Positions 8,107-15,800 of a stretch of 17,374 bases of DNA are shown in pieces. This stretch comes from Deltaproteobacteria bacterium (lineage in GTDB: Bacteria; Desulfobacterota; JADFXK01). A model generated the notes under the pieces. The model worked only from the letters and a program-made list of their open reading frames with translations, ran no database searches and was not told the DNA's origin. The position numbers and the translations under genes are program-made. Numbering within the stretch: the first letter of the stretch is position 1; each line of letters starts with the position of its first letter. Where the stretch lies: assembly GCA_015233285.1 (NCBI GenBank), contig JADFYA010000002.1:20360-37733 (forward strand), read 5' to 3'.

Positions 8107-8820
8107 ATACTGCCCCAGCAGAATATTTTCGATATCCTCCTTGAGCAAGCCCAGCCGATCCGCCATATCCGGGCGCCTCAGTTGCTCACCCAACTTGTCT
8201 ATTTCACTATTTATCAAGGAAATCTCATAACAAAATCCGCAAAGGTGCCGAACCATTCCGTCCATCCCGGTCATCCGGCGAAACAAATTGAGATCATCGA
8301 CCAAAAAATTACTGAATACTTCCGAGGTCAAATAATTAAAATAATCGATCCCTTTCTTCAACCTTCGGCCAAAACGTTCCAGCAAGGTGTCTGCCAGGTC
8401 GTGCCAATCGTAACCCAGGGTATTGCACCTGGAACACCGCCACAGACCGATACGTTCATCAAAATCTCTAAAAATATCCTCTCCCCCCAATAAATCGACC
8501 AGGCATTCCTCCGAGGTGATCCGGGGCAAAATATCCAAGACACTTTTGTAACTCACCTTTAAGGACAGCGCTTCCAGGTGCGGATCCAGGACCTCGGCCG
8601 TAATATTGACCTGATATGTTTCATTCACCTGAGACAAAGCCCGGTTAAACAAATCATTGGGTTCAAAGAATTTCTTTCTCTTTTTCTTGTCATAAAATCT
8701 GTGGGCGAAAACCTCCAGATCCGGCCCCAACGAAAGTAAGACTCGGTTGTAGGCCCGGCCCCGTTGACGGTGTATTTGGACCAGGTAATAATTCTGGTTC
8801 CGTTTCCTGACAATGACCAT
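8098..8820 (-). CDS. Unrecognised protein with two CXXC pairs and a transposase-like N-terminal segment
   Basis: I do not recognise this 240-residue protein and give it no function. The start is the ATG at 8820, preceded closely by GGAGGAGG (8823-8830). The frame stays open upstream into the threonine synthase gene, but nothing supports a longer product. Residues 1-35 (IVRKRNQNYYLVQ, then RGRAYNRVLLSLG) resemble the short N-terminal segment of some IS1634/IS4-type transposases (YYLV...RVNGKVRQRVL..LG). No DDE catalytic domain follows. A basic patch KKKRKK lies at 45-50. Cys129/Cys132 (WRCSRC) and Cys194/Cys197 (HLCGFC) are about 60 residues apart and could together hold one zinc ion. The C-terminal 40 residues look helical and charged. 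It lies about 100 bp after threonine synthase on the same strand and may be co-transcribed with it. The protein has no signal peptide or membrane segment. Confidence 0.75.
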   Translation of the reverse strand: MVIVRKRNQNYYLVQIHRQRGRAYNRVLLSLGPDLEVFAHRFYDKKKRKKFFEPNDLFNRALSQVNETYQVNITAEVLDPHLEALSLKVSYKSVLDILPRITSEECLVDLLGGEDIFRDFDERIGLWRCSRCNTLGYDWHDLADTLLERFGRRLKKGIDYFNYLTSEVFSNFLVDDLNLFRRMTGMDGMVRHLCGFCYEISLINSEIDKLGEQLRRPDMADRLGLLKEDIENILLGQYPV

Positions 8821-8917
8821 GGCCTCCTCCGGCAATTTGGAAAGAAGATTATAACCGTCCGATGCCGAATTATCCCGTTGAAAAAAGGCATAACGCAAAA
8901 GCAAAGAATGAGGACCG

Positions 8918-10423
8918 TTAGTTCTTAGGTTCCAACCCCAGCCGTTGCGCAATCTCGCCGGCCGTTCGCCTGACAAATTCATCAAACTTATCGCCGGTTA
9001 GAGGTCGCCCCGGCAGAGGTACTTCAGCCAGACCGGCGGGATGGACATACCGGGGTTGGTTGATCAGCTCTTTTTTTGATTTCACCTGGAATTCCGGTGG
9101 AAAGCTGTCCTGGAAGTACAATTCTTGGAATCCGATAAATTTAAGCATGTGAGCGGTGGCATCGAGTACCGCCGTTTCAGAAGAGTCTATCACCCGGTCA
9201 CGGACTGCGGCCGCCAGCCCGGCCAACGATTCTCCCCCCTGGGTGCAGGCGATGTGGCCGTGGCGATTCGCCCTCATCATCCAGTCCATAATCTCCTGCT
9301 CCCTGGTTTGGACCACGAAGACTCTTTGCCGTCCGGCCAGTTCATTATATTTCCCGGCTACCTGGATAACCCGCGGCATGGACACCGGATTCCCGATCAT
9401 GGCCGCCTGGGCGACTGAAGGCTTCACCGCCACAGGTTCAAATTTTCTTTTGTGATTATCCGGCTCCAAATAATACCGATAGACCGGGTCGGCATGTTCC
9501 GATTGCACGCCCACAACCTTGGGCAAGCCGTCGATAATTCCCAACTCCATGAAATTAATGAACCCCGACATAACTGCGGTAATATTCCCGGCGTTGCCGA
9601 TGGGCACAAAAACCGCCTTATCAGCCACTTGATAGTCAAAATCCTGGGCGATCTCATAAGAGTAGGATTCCTGCCCTTTGATCCGCCAGGCGTTTTTGGA
9701 GTTGAGCAGAGCCACGTGGTAATTGTCGGCCAGATTCTCCACGATCTTCATGCAATCATCGAATACCCCGGGAACCTCAAAAACATTAGCTCCACTACCC
9801 AGAGGCTGGGCCAATTGTTGCGGGGTAACCTTTCCGTGTGGTAACAGCACTGAAGATTTGACCACCCCGGCCAGATAAGCCGAATATAGCGCGGCCGAAG
9901 CTGAAGTATCCCCGGTGGAAGCACAAATTGACAGGAGATTGGACAATCCCTTTTTCTTAACCAGGTGATTGATAAAACTCAGGGCCACAGCCATACCCCG
10001 ATCCTTAAACGAGGCTGAGGGGTTCTGCCCATCATTCTTATAGTAGAAATGTGCTCCAACCGCCGTCTCCAAAGGGACATTTGCCTTAACCAACGGGGTG
10101 TGTCCCTCGCCTAAATAGACCACGTCCGACAAAGGGATGTTCGGCCCGACCAGCTCTTGATACCGGAAAATACCTTTAACCGCAGGAAGATTCAGCATCT
10201 TCCGGTAATCAAAGATTTTTTGCCACAGCCAGCCATCCTTCTTCTTTAAGACATCAAAACTGCGGTCAATGATCATGAATACCCCGGAGCAGGCTGGGCA
10301 AGTATACCAAAGTTCATCTACGGAAAATTCTGCCCCACAGCCTAAGCAGCGGTAGATCAAATCACCCCCCACCTGGGGTATCAAATGGGGTTGGATGTCC
10401 TGTGGAAAGTCTTCGAGTCTCAT
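8918..10423 (-). CDS. thrC: Threonine synthase with N-terminal zinc ribbon
   Basis: A 501-residue protein from the ATG at 10423. Threonine synthase is a pyridoxal-phosphate enzyme that converts O-phosphohomoserine to threonine, the last step of threonine synthesis. A four-Cys zinc ribbon is visible at Cys26, Cys29, Cys42 and Cys45. The PLP lysine is Lys140 in NPSASFKDRGM. STGDTSASAALYSAYLAG and the glycine loop PIGNAGNITA fit fold-type II PLP enzymes, and ACTQGGESLAG is a typical late motif. The frame opens at an ATG at 10441, but that codon has no Shine-Dalgarno sequence, while AAGGGA sits well placed before 10423. It is longer than compact ThrC because of the zinc ribbon and a C-terminal extension (about 460-501). 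No other threonine pathway gene is in the window. A related fold-type II enzyme cannot be fully excluded. Confidence 0.88.
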   Translation of the reverse strand: MRLEDFPQDIQPHLIPQVGGDLIYRCLGCGAEFSVDELWYTCPACSGVFMIIDRSFDVLKKKDGWLWQKIFDYRKMLNLPAVKGIFRYQELVGPNIPLSDVVYLGEGHTPLVKANVPLETAVGAHFYYKNDGQNPSASFKDRGMAVALSFINHLVKKKGLSNLLSICASTGDTSASAALYSAYLAGVVKSSVLLPHGKVTPQQLAQPLGSGANVFEVPGVFDDCMKIVENLADNYHVALLNSKNAWRIKGQESYSYEIAQDFDYQVADKAVFVPIGNAGNITAVMSGFINFMELGIIDGLPKVVGVQSEHADPVYRYYLEPDNHKRKFEPVAVKPSVAQAAMIGNPVSMPRVIQVAGKYNELAGRQRVFVVQTREQEIMDWMMRANRHGHIACTQGGESLAGLAAAVRDRVIDSSETAVLDATAHMLKFIGFQELYFQDSFPPEFQVKSKKELINQPRYVHPAGLAEVPLPGRPLTGDKFDEFVRRTAGEIAQRLGLEPKN

Positions 10424-10499
10424 ACCTATCCCTTCAACCATGCTATTATTTTTTAGTTGTACCTCGAGAGGTTATAATTTTCCTTTTGCGATGAGGCCT

Positions 10500-10566
10500 G
10501 GTTGCTGGTCACTTGTTGCTTGTGATAGGTCGTGTTCAACGAGTAAGCAGCAAGCAACCGGCAACC
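10500..10566. repeat. Imperfect inverted repeat after the substrate-binding protein gene
   Basis: GGTTGC (10500-10505) and GTTGCTTG (10515-10522) pair with GCAACC (10561-10566) and CAAGCAAC (10551-10558), with an uneven internal bulge. It lies in the 174-base gap between the substrate-binding protein stop (10598) and the threonine synthase start (10423). There is no T-run, so it may be a degenerate intergenic repeat rather than a terminator. Nothing else is visible in this gap. Confidence 0.45.
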
Positions 10567-10597
10567 GGTGCTCGCAGAAGCGGCAGTTATGGCCTTG

Positions 10598-11875
10598 CTA
10601 CTTAGCCGGTTTCAGCCCAGGTGGTAACATGATCTTTCCCTCGGCAATAGATTCGGGATAGACGATCACCCGGCCGCCGGCATCGGTCCATTGAAAAACA
10701 CAAGCCAGCGCCGCCTTCTCCGGATCCAGGTCGTAGATAACCTGCTGACCTTCATCAAACTTGATCCGGCCCATAACTCCCAGTCGATCCGTTTTCTTCA
10801 ATTCAGCCACAACTGCGTCCGGTTCCACACTCCCGGCCCGCTCAATGGCTTCAGCCAAAATATAAACGGATTCATAAGAAGGCGCCGGACCGTGCCCCGC
10901 CTCCACTGACGCCCCCCACTTTTTCTGGTAGGCCTCTTCAAATTTCTTGGACATGGGGACTTTAGCCGAAGCGATGGCGCTCCCTAATTCAAAGTTGCAA
11001 TTGATCGCTCCACCAATCTTTCCGTCAAATGTCTTCCAGGCGCCCGGGCCGGTCAAGGGCGAAATGAACCCGGCCATCAAGCAGGGCAGCTTCATCGAAT
11101 TCCATTGCTTGACCAGGATCCCGCTCTGGGGCATATCAAATATAGGTAAAATCACCTGGGCGCCCTTTTCCCGCGCCTTGCCCAAGGAAGAAGAGAAATC
11201 GGAGGTCCCCGTGGGATAGGATTCTTCCCCCAGGACTGTCCAACCCGCCTTTTCGAAGTAATTCTTGGTAATCAGCTCGGCGGTTTTTCTGGCCCAGGCC
11301 ACATCCTGGTTCATGATATACACCTTATTGAACCCAAACTCCTTGTGAATGAAAGACATGGTGCCGATCAGATACTTGACCAAAAATTTGGCATTCAGAC
11401 AGGTCCGGAAAATATATTTGTATTTGTCAGGTTCCTTTTTGATCTTGTCTTCAGATGCGGGTGACATGGCTATCGTCGCCAGGGTCGGGACCTTGTATTT
11501 AATGATCAAATCCATCCCGGCTACGAGTGCTTCGGAGCGGAATGGGCCGACCAATAATGCCGTAGGTTTCTTTTCTAAAATGATTTTTTCCAGCCCTAAC
11601 AAGGCCTCGGGAACCGGGACCCCGGGCGCGGCGTCACGAATGTCGATGGATTCAACCTTCAACGGTCTCTTAACCGGGCCGACCTTGACGCCGCCTTTGG
11701 CATTAATTTCCTCTACGGCCAGGTTCACAGCTTTAAGCGCCTCTTTCCCTTCTATAAAACCAGTGGAGGTGGGTACCCCAAGGATGATTGGCTCCTGAGC
11801 ATAAGCCGCGTAGCCAAAGACGTGGGCGGCCAAAAATGACAAGACCAAAAGATTTAAATAGAAAATTTTCTTCAT
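10598..11875 (-). CDS. Periplasmic substrate-binding protein, branched-chain amino acid ABC type (LivK-like)
   Basis: A 425-residue protein from the ATG at 11875, chosen because GGGGAGGA (11882-11889) sits six bases upstream and because a clean Sec signal peptide follows (MKKIFY, hydrophobic core, AYA then QEP at about residue 26). The open frame reaches 11956, but that extension would bury the signal. The mature part reads EPIILGVPTSTGFIEGKEALKAVNLAVEEINAKGGVKVG, the typical opening of type I periplasmic ligand-binding proteins (Peripla_BP_6). Later elements TALLVGPFRSEA, YIFRTC, PTGTSDFSSSLGKAREKGAQVILP and SYESVYILAEAIERAG also fit. Family ligands range from branched-chain amino acids to urea, amides and aromatic acids; the ligand here cannot be told from sequence. 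No permease or ATPase gene is adjacent, so the transporter would have to lie elsewhere. Confidence 0.88.
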   Translation of the reverse strand: MKKIFYLNLLVLSFLAAHVFGYAAYAQEPIILGVPTSTGFIEGKEALKAVNLAVEEINAKGGVKVGPVKRPLKVESIDIRDAAPGVPVPEALLGLEKIILEKKPTALLVGPFRSEALVAGMDLIIKYKVPTLATIAMSPASEDKIKKEPDKYKYIFRTCLNAKFLVKYLIGTMSFIHKEFGFNKVYIMNQDVAWARKTAELITKNYFEKAGWTVLGEESYPTGTSDFSSSLGKAREKGAQVILPIFDMPQSGILVKQWNSMKLPCLMAGFISPLTGPGAWKTFDGKIGGAINCNFELGSAIASAKVPMSKKFEEAYQKKWGASVEAGHGPAPSYESVYILAEAIERAGSVEPDAVVAELKKTDRLGVMGRIKFDEGQQVIYDLDPEKAALACVFQWTDAGGRVIVYPESIAEGKIMLPPGLKPAK

Positions 11876-12335
11876 CGCACATCCTCCCCTTCTGATTAGT
11901 TTTCCATCAAGAGACAGGTTATCTTCACTCGTCATCCTGCCAATCCTCACACCCAACCCGGTTGGCTCTCCCGCCTGGACCGGTTATTGAGACCGGGCCG
12001 GACATGGTCGGGCCAAAAGAACGCTTTTCCCATGCAGTGATTGGTTGACCTTATCAACTATTGGATAACTTATCAACTGAAATTAGAGCCCCCAAAACTT
12101 TCGTCATCCCCGTCCCAAAAAGATGTCACCGGAGACCTTTCAGCCCTGAATGACCATCGCCATGTTGGTAAAATTTCATAGCCTAATTCCTTCAAATGGA
12201 GTATAGTCAACCTATCCGGCCGGCAACCCGGTGGCCGGGCAGACGTTCCATCGTTCCCCTTTCTTCCAGCCGGGCCAATATCCGCGGCCGAACCTTCAAT
12301 GTAGTTATCCGCAAATCGCAGAAGAAGGATATCTT
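11876..12335. other. Divergent intergenic region between the substrate-binding protein and Uma2 genes
   Basis: About 460 bases with no supported gene; the upstream extensions of both flanking frames are rejected on ribosome binding site grounds. The only structure I can support is the cluster of direct and inverted repeats at 12044-12078. I find no near-consensus promoter for either flanking gene. TTGACC (12045-12050) with ACTTAT 17 bases later is the best plus-strand match, and it is weak. Confidence 0.5.
12044..12078. promoter_or_regulatory. Possible operator: 10-bp direct repeats with embedded dyads
   Basis: CTTATCAACT occurs at 12050-12059 and 12069-12078, 19 bases apart. The first copy lies in a dyad GTTGA-CCTTA-TCAAC (12044-12058). 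The second overlaps the perfect palindrome GATAACTTATC (12064-12074). Two half-related dyads two helical turns apart between divergent genes are compatible with a regulator binding site. This is inference from pattern only. Confidence 0.35.
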
Positions 12336-12911
12336 ATGTCATTAGCCGCATCAAATAACGAAAGATACACCTACCGCGACTATCTGGCCTGGGATGACGA
12401 CGAGCGGTGGGAACTCATCGATGGTGCACTCTATAATATGTCACCGGCCCCAACCCGGCGGCATCAGCGCATCTCCCTGGACGTGGCTACACAGCTAAAC
12501 AATTTTCTATCAGGCGGGCCGTGTGAGGTGTACGCCGCCCCCTTTGACGTCCGGCTGCCCAAAGGCGACGAGGCGGATAACCAGGTCGACACGGTCGTCC
12601 AGCCGGATATTGTGGTCATCTGCGATCCGGCCAAATTAGATGACCGGGGTTGCCGCGGCGCACCGGACTTTGTCGTGGAAATCATTTCGCCATCGACCTC
12701 GGAAAAAGACCGGACAATAAAACTAGCCCTGTACGAAAATCGGGGGGTCAAAGAGTACTGGATTATTGACCCGGAAAATAATACAATTACGGTCCACCTG
12801 CCGGGCCCGGACGGCCGATACGGTGCGCCGGTCATTCACGAAGGCCGGGGATACCTCAAGGTGGCGACCCTCCCAGGTTTAGAAATTGATCTGGACGCAG
12901 CATTTAGATGA
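12336..12911 (+). CDS. Uma2 family (DUF820) PD-(D/E)XK nuclease-fold protein
   Basis: A 191-residue protein from the ATG at 12336, preceded by AGAAGGAT at good spacing. The frame is open back to 12231, but without a ribosome binding site. The pattern is typical of the Uma2/DUF820 family: YTYRDYLAWDDDERWELIDGALYNMSPAP at the start, QPDIVVICDP (Asp91), PDFVVEIISPST (Glu115), then KDRTIKLALYENRGVKEYWIIDP with Lys129. Asp91, Glu115 and Lys129 are the likely metal-binding and catalytic residues of the restriction-endonuclease-like fold. The biological role of Uma2 proteins is unsettled; they are abundant in cyanobacteria and scattered elsewhere, often as mobile single genes. Here it lies just upstream of the rplS promoter and is probably an independent insertion relative to that operon. 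No partner toxin, antitoxin or methylase gene is adjacent. Confidence 0.88.
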   Translation: MSLAASNNERYTYRDYLAWDDDERWELIDGALYNMSPAPTRRHQRISLDVATQLNNFLSGGPCEVYAAPFDVRLPKGDEADNQVDTVVQPDIVVICDPAKLDDRGCRGAPDFVVEIISPSTSEKDRTIKLALYENRGVKEYWIIDPENNTITVHLPGPDGRYGAPVIHEGRGYLKVATLPGLEIDLDAAFR

Positions 12912-12990
12912 AAATTGATAATCACGGCACCACCCGGAGCCTTTCCGGACAGTCCGAGAATGGCCCCAAGAATGGACCAATGATATCCCG

Positions 12991-13050
12991 AAAAAAAATC
13001 TTTTTTGCCGGAAGGTAAATGTTGACATTTGTCGGGCCTACTGTTACAGT
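12991..13050 (+). promoter_or_regulatory. Promoter of the rplS operon with A/T tract upstream
   Basis: TTGACA (13022-13027, perfect -35), a 17-base spacer and TACAGT (13045-13050, four of six to the -10 consensus). Transcription would start near 13057, giving a leader of about 180 bases to the rplS ATG. An A8 run, TC, then a T6 run (12991-13006) lie at roughly -66 to -51, where a distal UP element could raise the activity of a ribosomal protein promoter. The A/T tract could also be read as a weak hairpin after the Uma2 gene. Confidence 0.6.
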
Positions 13051-13052
13051 AG
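13038..13052. promoter_or_regulatory. Palindrome overlapping the rplS -10 box
   Basis: CTACTG (13038-13043), TTA, CAGTAG (13047-13052) form a perfect 6+3+6 dyad that covers the proposed -10 hexamer. A repressor bound here would block the promoter. No regulator gene is nearby, so the binding protein is unknown. Confidence 0.4.
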
Positions 13053-13056
13053 CCAA

Positions 13057-13237
13057 TTTTAGCGCTACGGCAGAGCAAGCATCAAATATAAGAAGAGAAG
13101 ATGAGACGCAACGCCGGGACATTGTTATGAAACATGTTACGAAGGTTCGCCGACCGGACTGAGGGCTTGCAAAAACTTGGTTTCAAGACCCTGCAACTGG
13201 TCCCAAATCAAGGTGAACCATGGAATCGGGAGGTTGT
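13057..13237 (+). other. Predicted 5' leader of rplS
   Basis: About 180 bases between the predicted transcription start and the rplS ATG contain no supported gene. AGGGCTTG (13162-13169) and CAAGACCCT (13184-13192) can form a stem with one bulged base, ending about 45 bases before the ATG. Ribosomal protein leaders sometimes carry autoregulatory structures, but I cannot match this one to a known L19 leader. Confidence 0.35.
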
Positions 13238-13588
13238 ATGAACATCATTGAACGGCTCCAACTAGAATATCTAAGAATGGACTATCCTGATTTTAAGCCG
13301 GGAGACACGGTCAAAGTCCATGTTAGGATACAAGAAGGAGAAAAAGAGCGGATCCAGGTTTTCCAGGGCGCGGTGATTAGAATCAGACACGGCCTGACCA
13401 ACGCCACCTTCACCGTCCGCAAAATTTCCTACGGTATCGGTGTGGAAAGAATTTTCCCCACCAACTCACCCAGTATCGACAAGATCGAGATCGTTTCCCG
13501 AGGCCGAGTCCGCCGGGCTAAGATTTACTACATACGTAAACTTCGAGGTAAGGCGGCCAGGATTAAGGAGAAAAGATTTGCCCGTTAA
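13238..13588 (+). CDS. rplS: 50S ribosomal protein L19
   Basis: A 116-residue protein, the normal length for L19, which sits at the 30S-50S interface of the ribosome. The family pattern is clear: [29 protein letters not shown], then [69 protein letters not shown]. The ATG at 13238 is preceded by GGGAGG four bases upstream; an in-frame ATG at 13220 would add six residues that the family lacks. It is the first gene of a plus-strand run rplS-rnhB-yraN-rsmI. The usual upstream partners trmD, rimM and rpsP are not directly before it; a Uma2 gene lies there instead. Confidence 0.97.
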   Translation: MNIIERLQLEYLRMDYPDFKPGDTVKVHVRIQEGEKERIQVFQGAVIRIRHGLTNATFTVRKISYGIGVERIFPTNSPSIDKIEIVSRGRVRRAKIYYIRKLRGKAARIKEKRFAR

Positions 13589-14315
13589 AGTGGGACCACG
13601 GAATATGTCGTTGTTCCCTGATCCTGACCCGGACAAGGACCTGATCCTATTTGAAAAACTCCTCCACCATAAAGGCTACCGGGCCATTGCCGGCGTTGAT
13701 GAAGCCGGACGTGGTCCGCTGGCTGGTCCGGTTGTGGCGGCGGCAGTTATTTTAAGTGATTTTGACGACCTCAATCTGGTTGATGACTCTAAAAAGCTCT
13801 CCCCAAAACAACGTCAAGCAGCTCTCCAGCAGGTTCGAGACCGGGCGACCGCGATCGGCATCGGCGTCGTTGACTGGACTGAGATCGATCAAATCAATAT
13901 CTTAGCCGCATCCCTCAAGGCCATGCGTCTGGCCGTGGAATCATTAGATTTATCACCTGATTACCTGATGATTGACGGCATCTTCACCCTTAACTACGAT
14001 TTGCCCCAACAAGCCATCCGGCATGGCGATGCCAGATCTTTGTCCATTGCCGCTGCCTCCATCGTGGCCAAGGTCACCCGTGATGATCTCATGCAAAACT
14101 ACGATCAGCTTTACCCTGGGTATGGATTCGCCAAACACATGGGCTACGGCACGGCTGAGCATAAGCGGGCCATTGCCAAATTAGGCCCCTGCCCCATCCA
14201 CCGGATGACTTTCAAAGGTGTTAAGGAATATACCGGCCCGGCCCGGGAGGCCCAGGTCAATCTGACGCTGGGTCTGCGGATGACCAAAGTCGAGGCCGGC
14301 CCCGGCAAGGCCTAG
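13578..14315 (+). CDS. rnhB: Ribonuclease HII
   Basis: RNase HII cuts the RNA strand of RNA/DNA hybrids and starts removal of single ribonucleotides from DNA. The core motif [19 protein letters not shown] gives Asp41 and Glu42; Asp133 (MIDGIF) and Asp169 ([10 protein letters not shown]) complete the DEDD metal site. [21 protein letters not shown] and [13 protein letters not shown] are typical C-terminal family blocks. The start chosen is a TTG with AAGGAG (13565-13570) seven bases upstream, which overlaps the rplS stop by 11 bp and gives 245 residues. The alternative is the ATG at 13605 (236 residues, [10 protein letters not shown]), which has a weaker binding site. AAGGAG falls in codons for the conserved IKEKRF end of L19, so it could be coincidence. 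Translational coupling with rplS is likely in either case. Confidence 0.94.
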   Translation: MPVKVGPRNMSLFPDPDPDKDLILFEKLLHHKGYRAIAGVDEAGRGPLAGPVVAAAVILSDFDDLNLVDDSKKLSPKQRQAALQQVRDRATAIGIGVVDWTEIDQINILAASLKAMRLAVESLDLSPDYLMIDGIFTLNYDLPQQAIRHGDARSLSIAAASIVAKVTRDDLMQNYDQLYPGYGFAKHMGYGTAEHKRAIAKLGPCPIHRMTFKGVKEYTGPAREAQVNLTLGLRMTKVEAGPGKA

Positions 14316-14421
14316 TTTGAGGCACTGACCTTAGTCACGAGGCTTAGACCAGTTATCCTCCTTCCTTAGAGCATTAAATCTCATTCGGATTCATTAATCA
14401 AGACAACCAAAGAGAGAAATC

Positions 14422-14814
14422 ATGCCTAAGGCTCCCCCGACCGGGACCAAAGTACTCGGAACCATCGGCGAGAAGGCGGCGGCTGAGTTCCTGAAAAGGA
14501 AGGGGTATGAGATTCTGGACGTCAACTTCACCTGTCCTTTGGGCGAGCTGGATATCGTGGCCAGGGATGGCCGGACTATTGTTTTCGTGGAAGTGAAGAC
14601 CCGGTCGGCCGGGCAAACAATCAGACCTAAGGACCAGGTCGGTCAGCGGAAGATCCAGCGTTTGTCGGCCCTGGCTGTTTACTATCGCAAAAAGATGAAT
14701 CTCCTCCAGGTATCAGGCCGATTCGACGTCATCGGGGTGATTGCCGGTCCGGACGGGATGGAAATCGAGCACATCGAACACGCCTTTGAACTTCATCAGT
14801 CGTTTTATTACTGA
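14422..14814 (+). CDS. yraN: YraN family (UPF0102) endonuclease-like protein
   Basis: A 130-residue protein of the UPF0102/YraN family, whose fold resembles archaeal Holliday junction resolvases; the cellular role in bacteria is not firmly established. GTIGEKAAAEFLKRKGYEIL carries Glu17; LGELDIVARDG carries Asp44; FVEVKTRS carries Glu57 and Lys59. Together these form the PD-(D/E)XK-type site. DQVGQRKIQRLSALAVYY and GRFDVIGV are the other family blocks. A GAGAG ribosome binding site lies before the ATG. A 106-base gap with no visible feature separates it from rnhB, so it probably belongs to the same transcript. Neighbours rnhB upstream and rsmI downstream are common partners in related genomes. 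Confidence 0.93.
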   Translation: MPKAPPTGTKVLGTIGEKAAAEFLKRKGYEILDVNFTCPLGELDIVARDGRTIVFVEVKTRSAGQTIRPKDQVGQRKIQRLSALAVYYRKKMNLLQVSGRFDVIGVIAGPDGMEIEHIEHAFELHQSFYY

Positions 14815-14852
14815 TCGGGTCCCGGTCAGTCCTTCCCCAGGAATTGGCGGTC

Positions 14853-15800
14853 ATGCCAAAGAAAAAGATAAAACCTCATCGCGACATCGCCCAGGCATCG
14901 CCCCCGGCCCTGGAAGACGGTGAACAACCAGCCGCCCCGGCAGAATATTCTGCTTCCGGCACGCTCTTCGTGGTGGCCACCCCCATCGGCAATCTCCGGG
15001 ACATCACCCTGCGCGCCCTGGACGTTTTGTCCAAGGTCAACCTAATCGCGGCCGAAGACACCCGCCACACCAGAAAATTACTGTCGGCCTACGACATCCA
15101 CACCCCCCTGGTCAGCTATCACGATCACAACAAGGAAACAGCCGCGCCAAAATTGACGGCCAAACTAACCGCCGGGGAAGACGTGGCCCTGGTCGTCAGC
15201 GCCGGGACTCCGGGCATCTCCGATCCGGGGTTCTACCTGGTCCGGATGGCCAAAAGTCTGGAGCTGGACGTGGTGCCCATCCCCGGTCCATGCGCCGCGG
15301 TGGCGGCCATGAGTGTCTCAGGGCTACCGACCAACCTGTTCGCCTTTGTCGGATTTTTGCCGACCAAAGCCGGACGCCGGCGGCAGCATCTCCAAGAACT
15401 CAAAGAGTTCAAAGGAACATTGGTATTTTATGAATCTCCCGGGCGTCTAATAGACACTATAGCCGACTTGATCTCCGAACTGGGGGACCGACCGGCCCTG
15501 ATCGGCCGGGAAATGACCAAAGTATTTGAGACCTTTTATCAGGGTAACCTGTCTGCCCTGCGCCGCGATATGGAAGGGCAGGCGATCAAGGGAGAAATCA
15601 CCTTAATCGTGACCGGGAGCACCAGTTCCGAACAAATAACCAGGGAAGAGCTGGTCGAGCGACTCGAAGATAAAATGCAAAACCAGGGATTATCCCTGAG
15701 CCTGGCCGTCCGGGAGGTGGCCCAGGAAACAAACCAAAAGAAATCCGATATCTATGAGCTGGCTCTCAATATAGACCGGACAACCGAACCTAGTCCGTAA
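14853..15800 (+). CDS. rsmI: 16S rRNA (cytidine-1402 2'-O) methyltransferase RsmI
   Basis: RsmI uses S-adenosylmethionine to methylate the ribose of C1402 in 16S rRNA, tuning the decoding centre. Family blocks: LFVVATPIGNLRDITLRAL (about 38-56), AEDTRHTRKLL (67-77), VSAGTPGISDPG (115-126), PIPGPCAAVAAMSVSGLPT and FVGFLPTKAGRR. A shorter C-terminal helical part ends with VAQETNQKKSDIYELAL. The ATG at 14853 is preceded by AGGAA (14839-14843), giving 315 residues. A TTG at 14844 would add three residues but sits too close to that site. About 35 N-terminal residues rich in Ala, Pro and Lys precede the conserved fold, longer than in E. coli-type RsmI and probably disordered. The last 11 bases overlap the tail of the opposing hydrolase gene. 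Confidence 0.96.
   Translation: MPKKKIKPHRDIAQASPPALEDGEQPAAPAEYSASGTLFVVATPIGNLRDITLRALDVLSKVNLIAAEDTRHTRKLLSAYDIHTPLVSYHDHNKETAAPKLTAKLTAGEDVALVVSAGTPGISDPGFYLVRMAKSLELDVVPIPGPCAAVAAMSVSGLPTNLFAFVGFLPTKAGRRRQHLQELKEFKGTLVFYESPGRLIDTIADLISELGDRPALIGREMTKVFETFYQGNLSALRRDMEGQAIKGEITLIVTGSTSSEQITREELVERLEDKMQNQGLSLSLAVREVAQETNQKKSDIYELALNIDRTTEPSP

Noticed and set aside
8821..8985. Upstream extension of the unrecognised protein into threonine synthase
   Set aside because: A strong GGAGGAGG site marks the ATG at 8820; the extension overlaps the end of threonine synthase and shows no conserved pattern.
11349..11798. 149-codon plus-strand frame in the substrate-binding protein gene
   Set aside because: Antisense shadow of a well-supported gene without its own start signals.
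12231..12335. N-terminal extension of the Uma2 protein
   Set aside because: No ribosome binding site; the ATG at 12336 has one and gives the normal family start.
12991..13006. A8/T6 tract as an intrinsic terminator for Uma2
   Set aside because: An A-T only stem would be weak and its position upstream of a good -35 box fits an UP element better. Not fully excluded.
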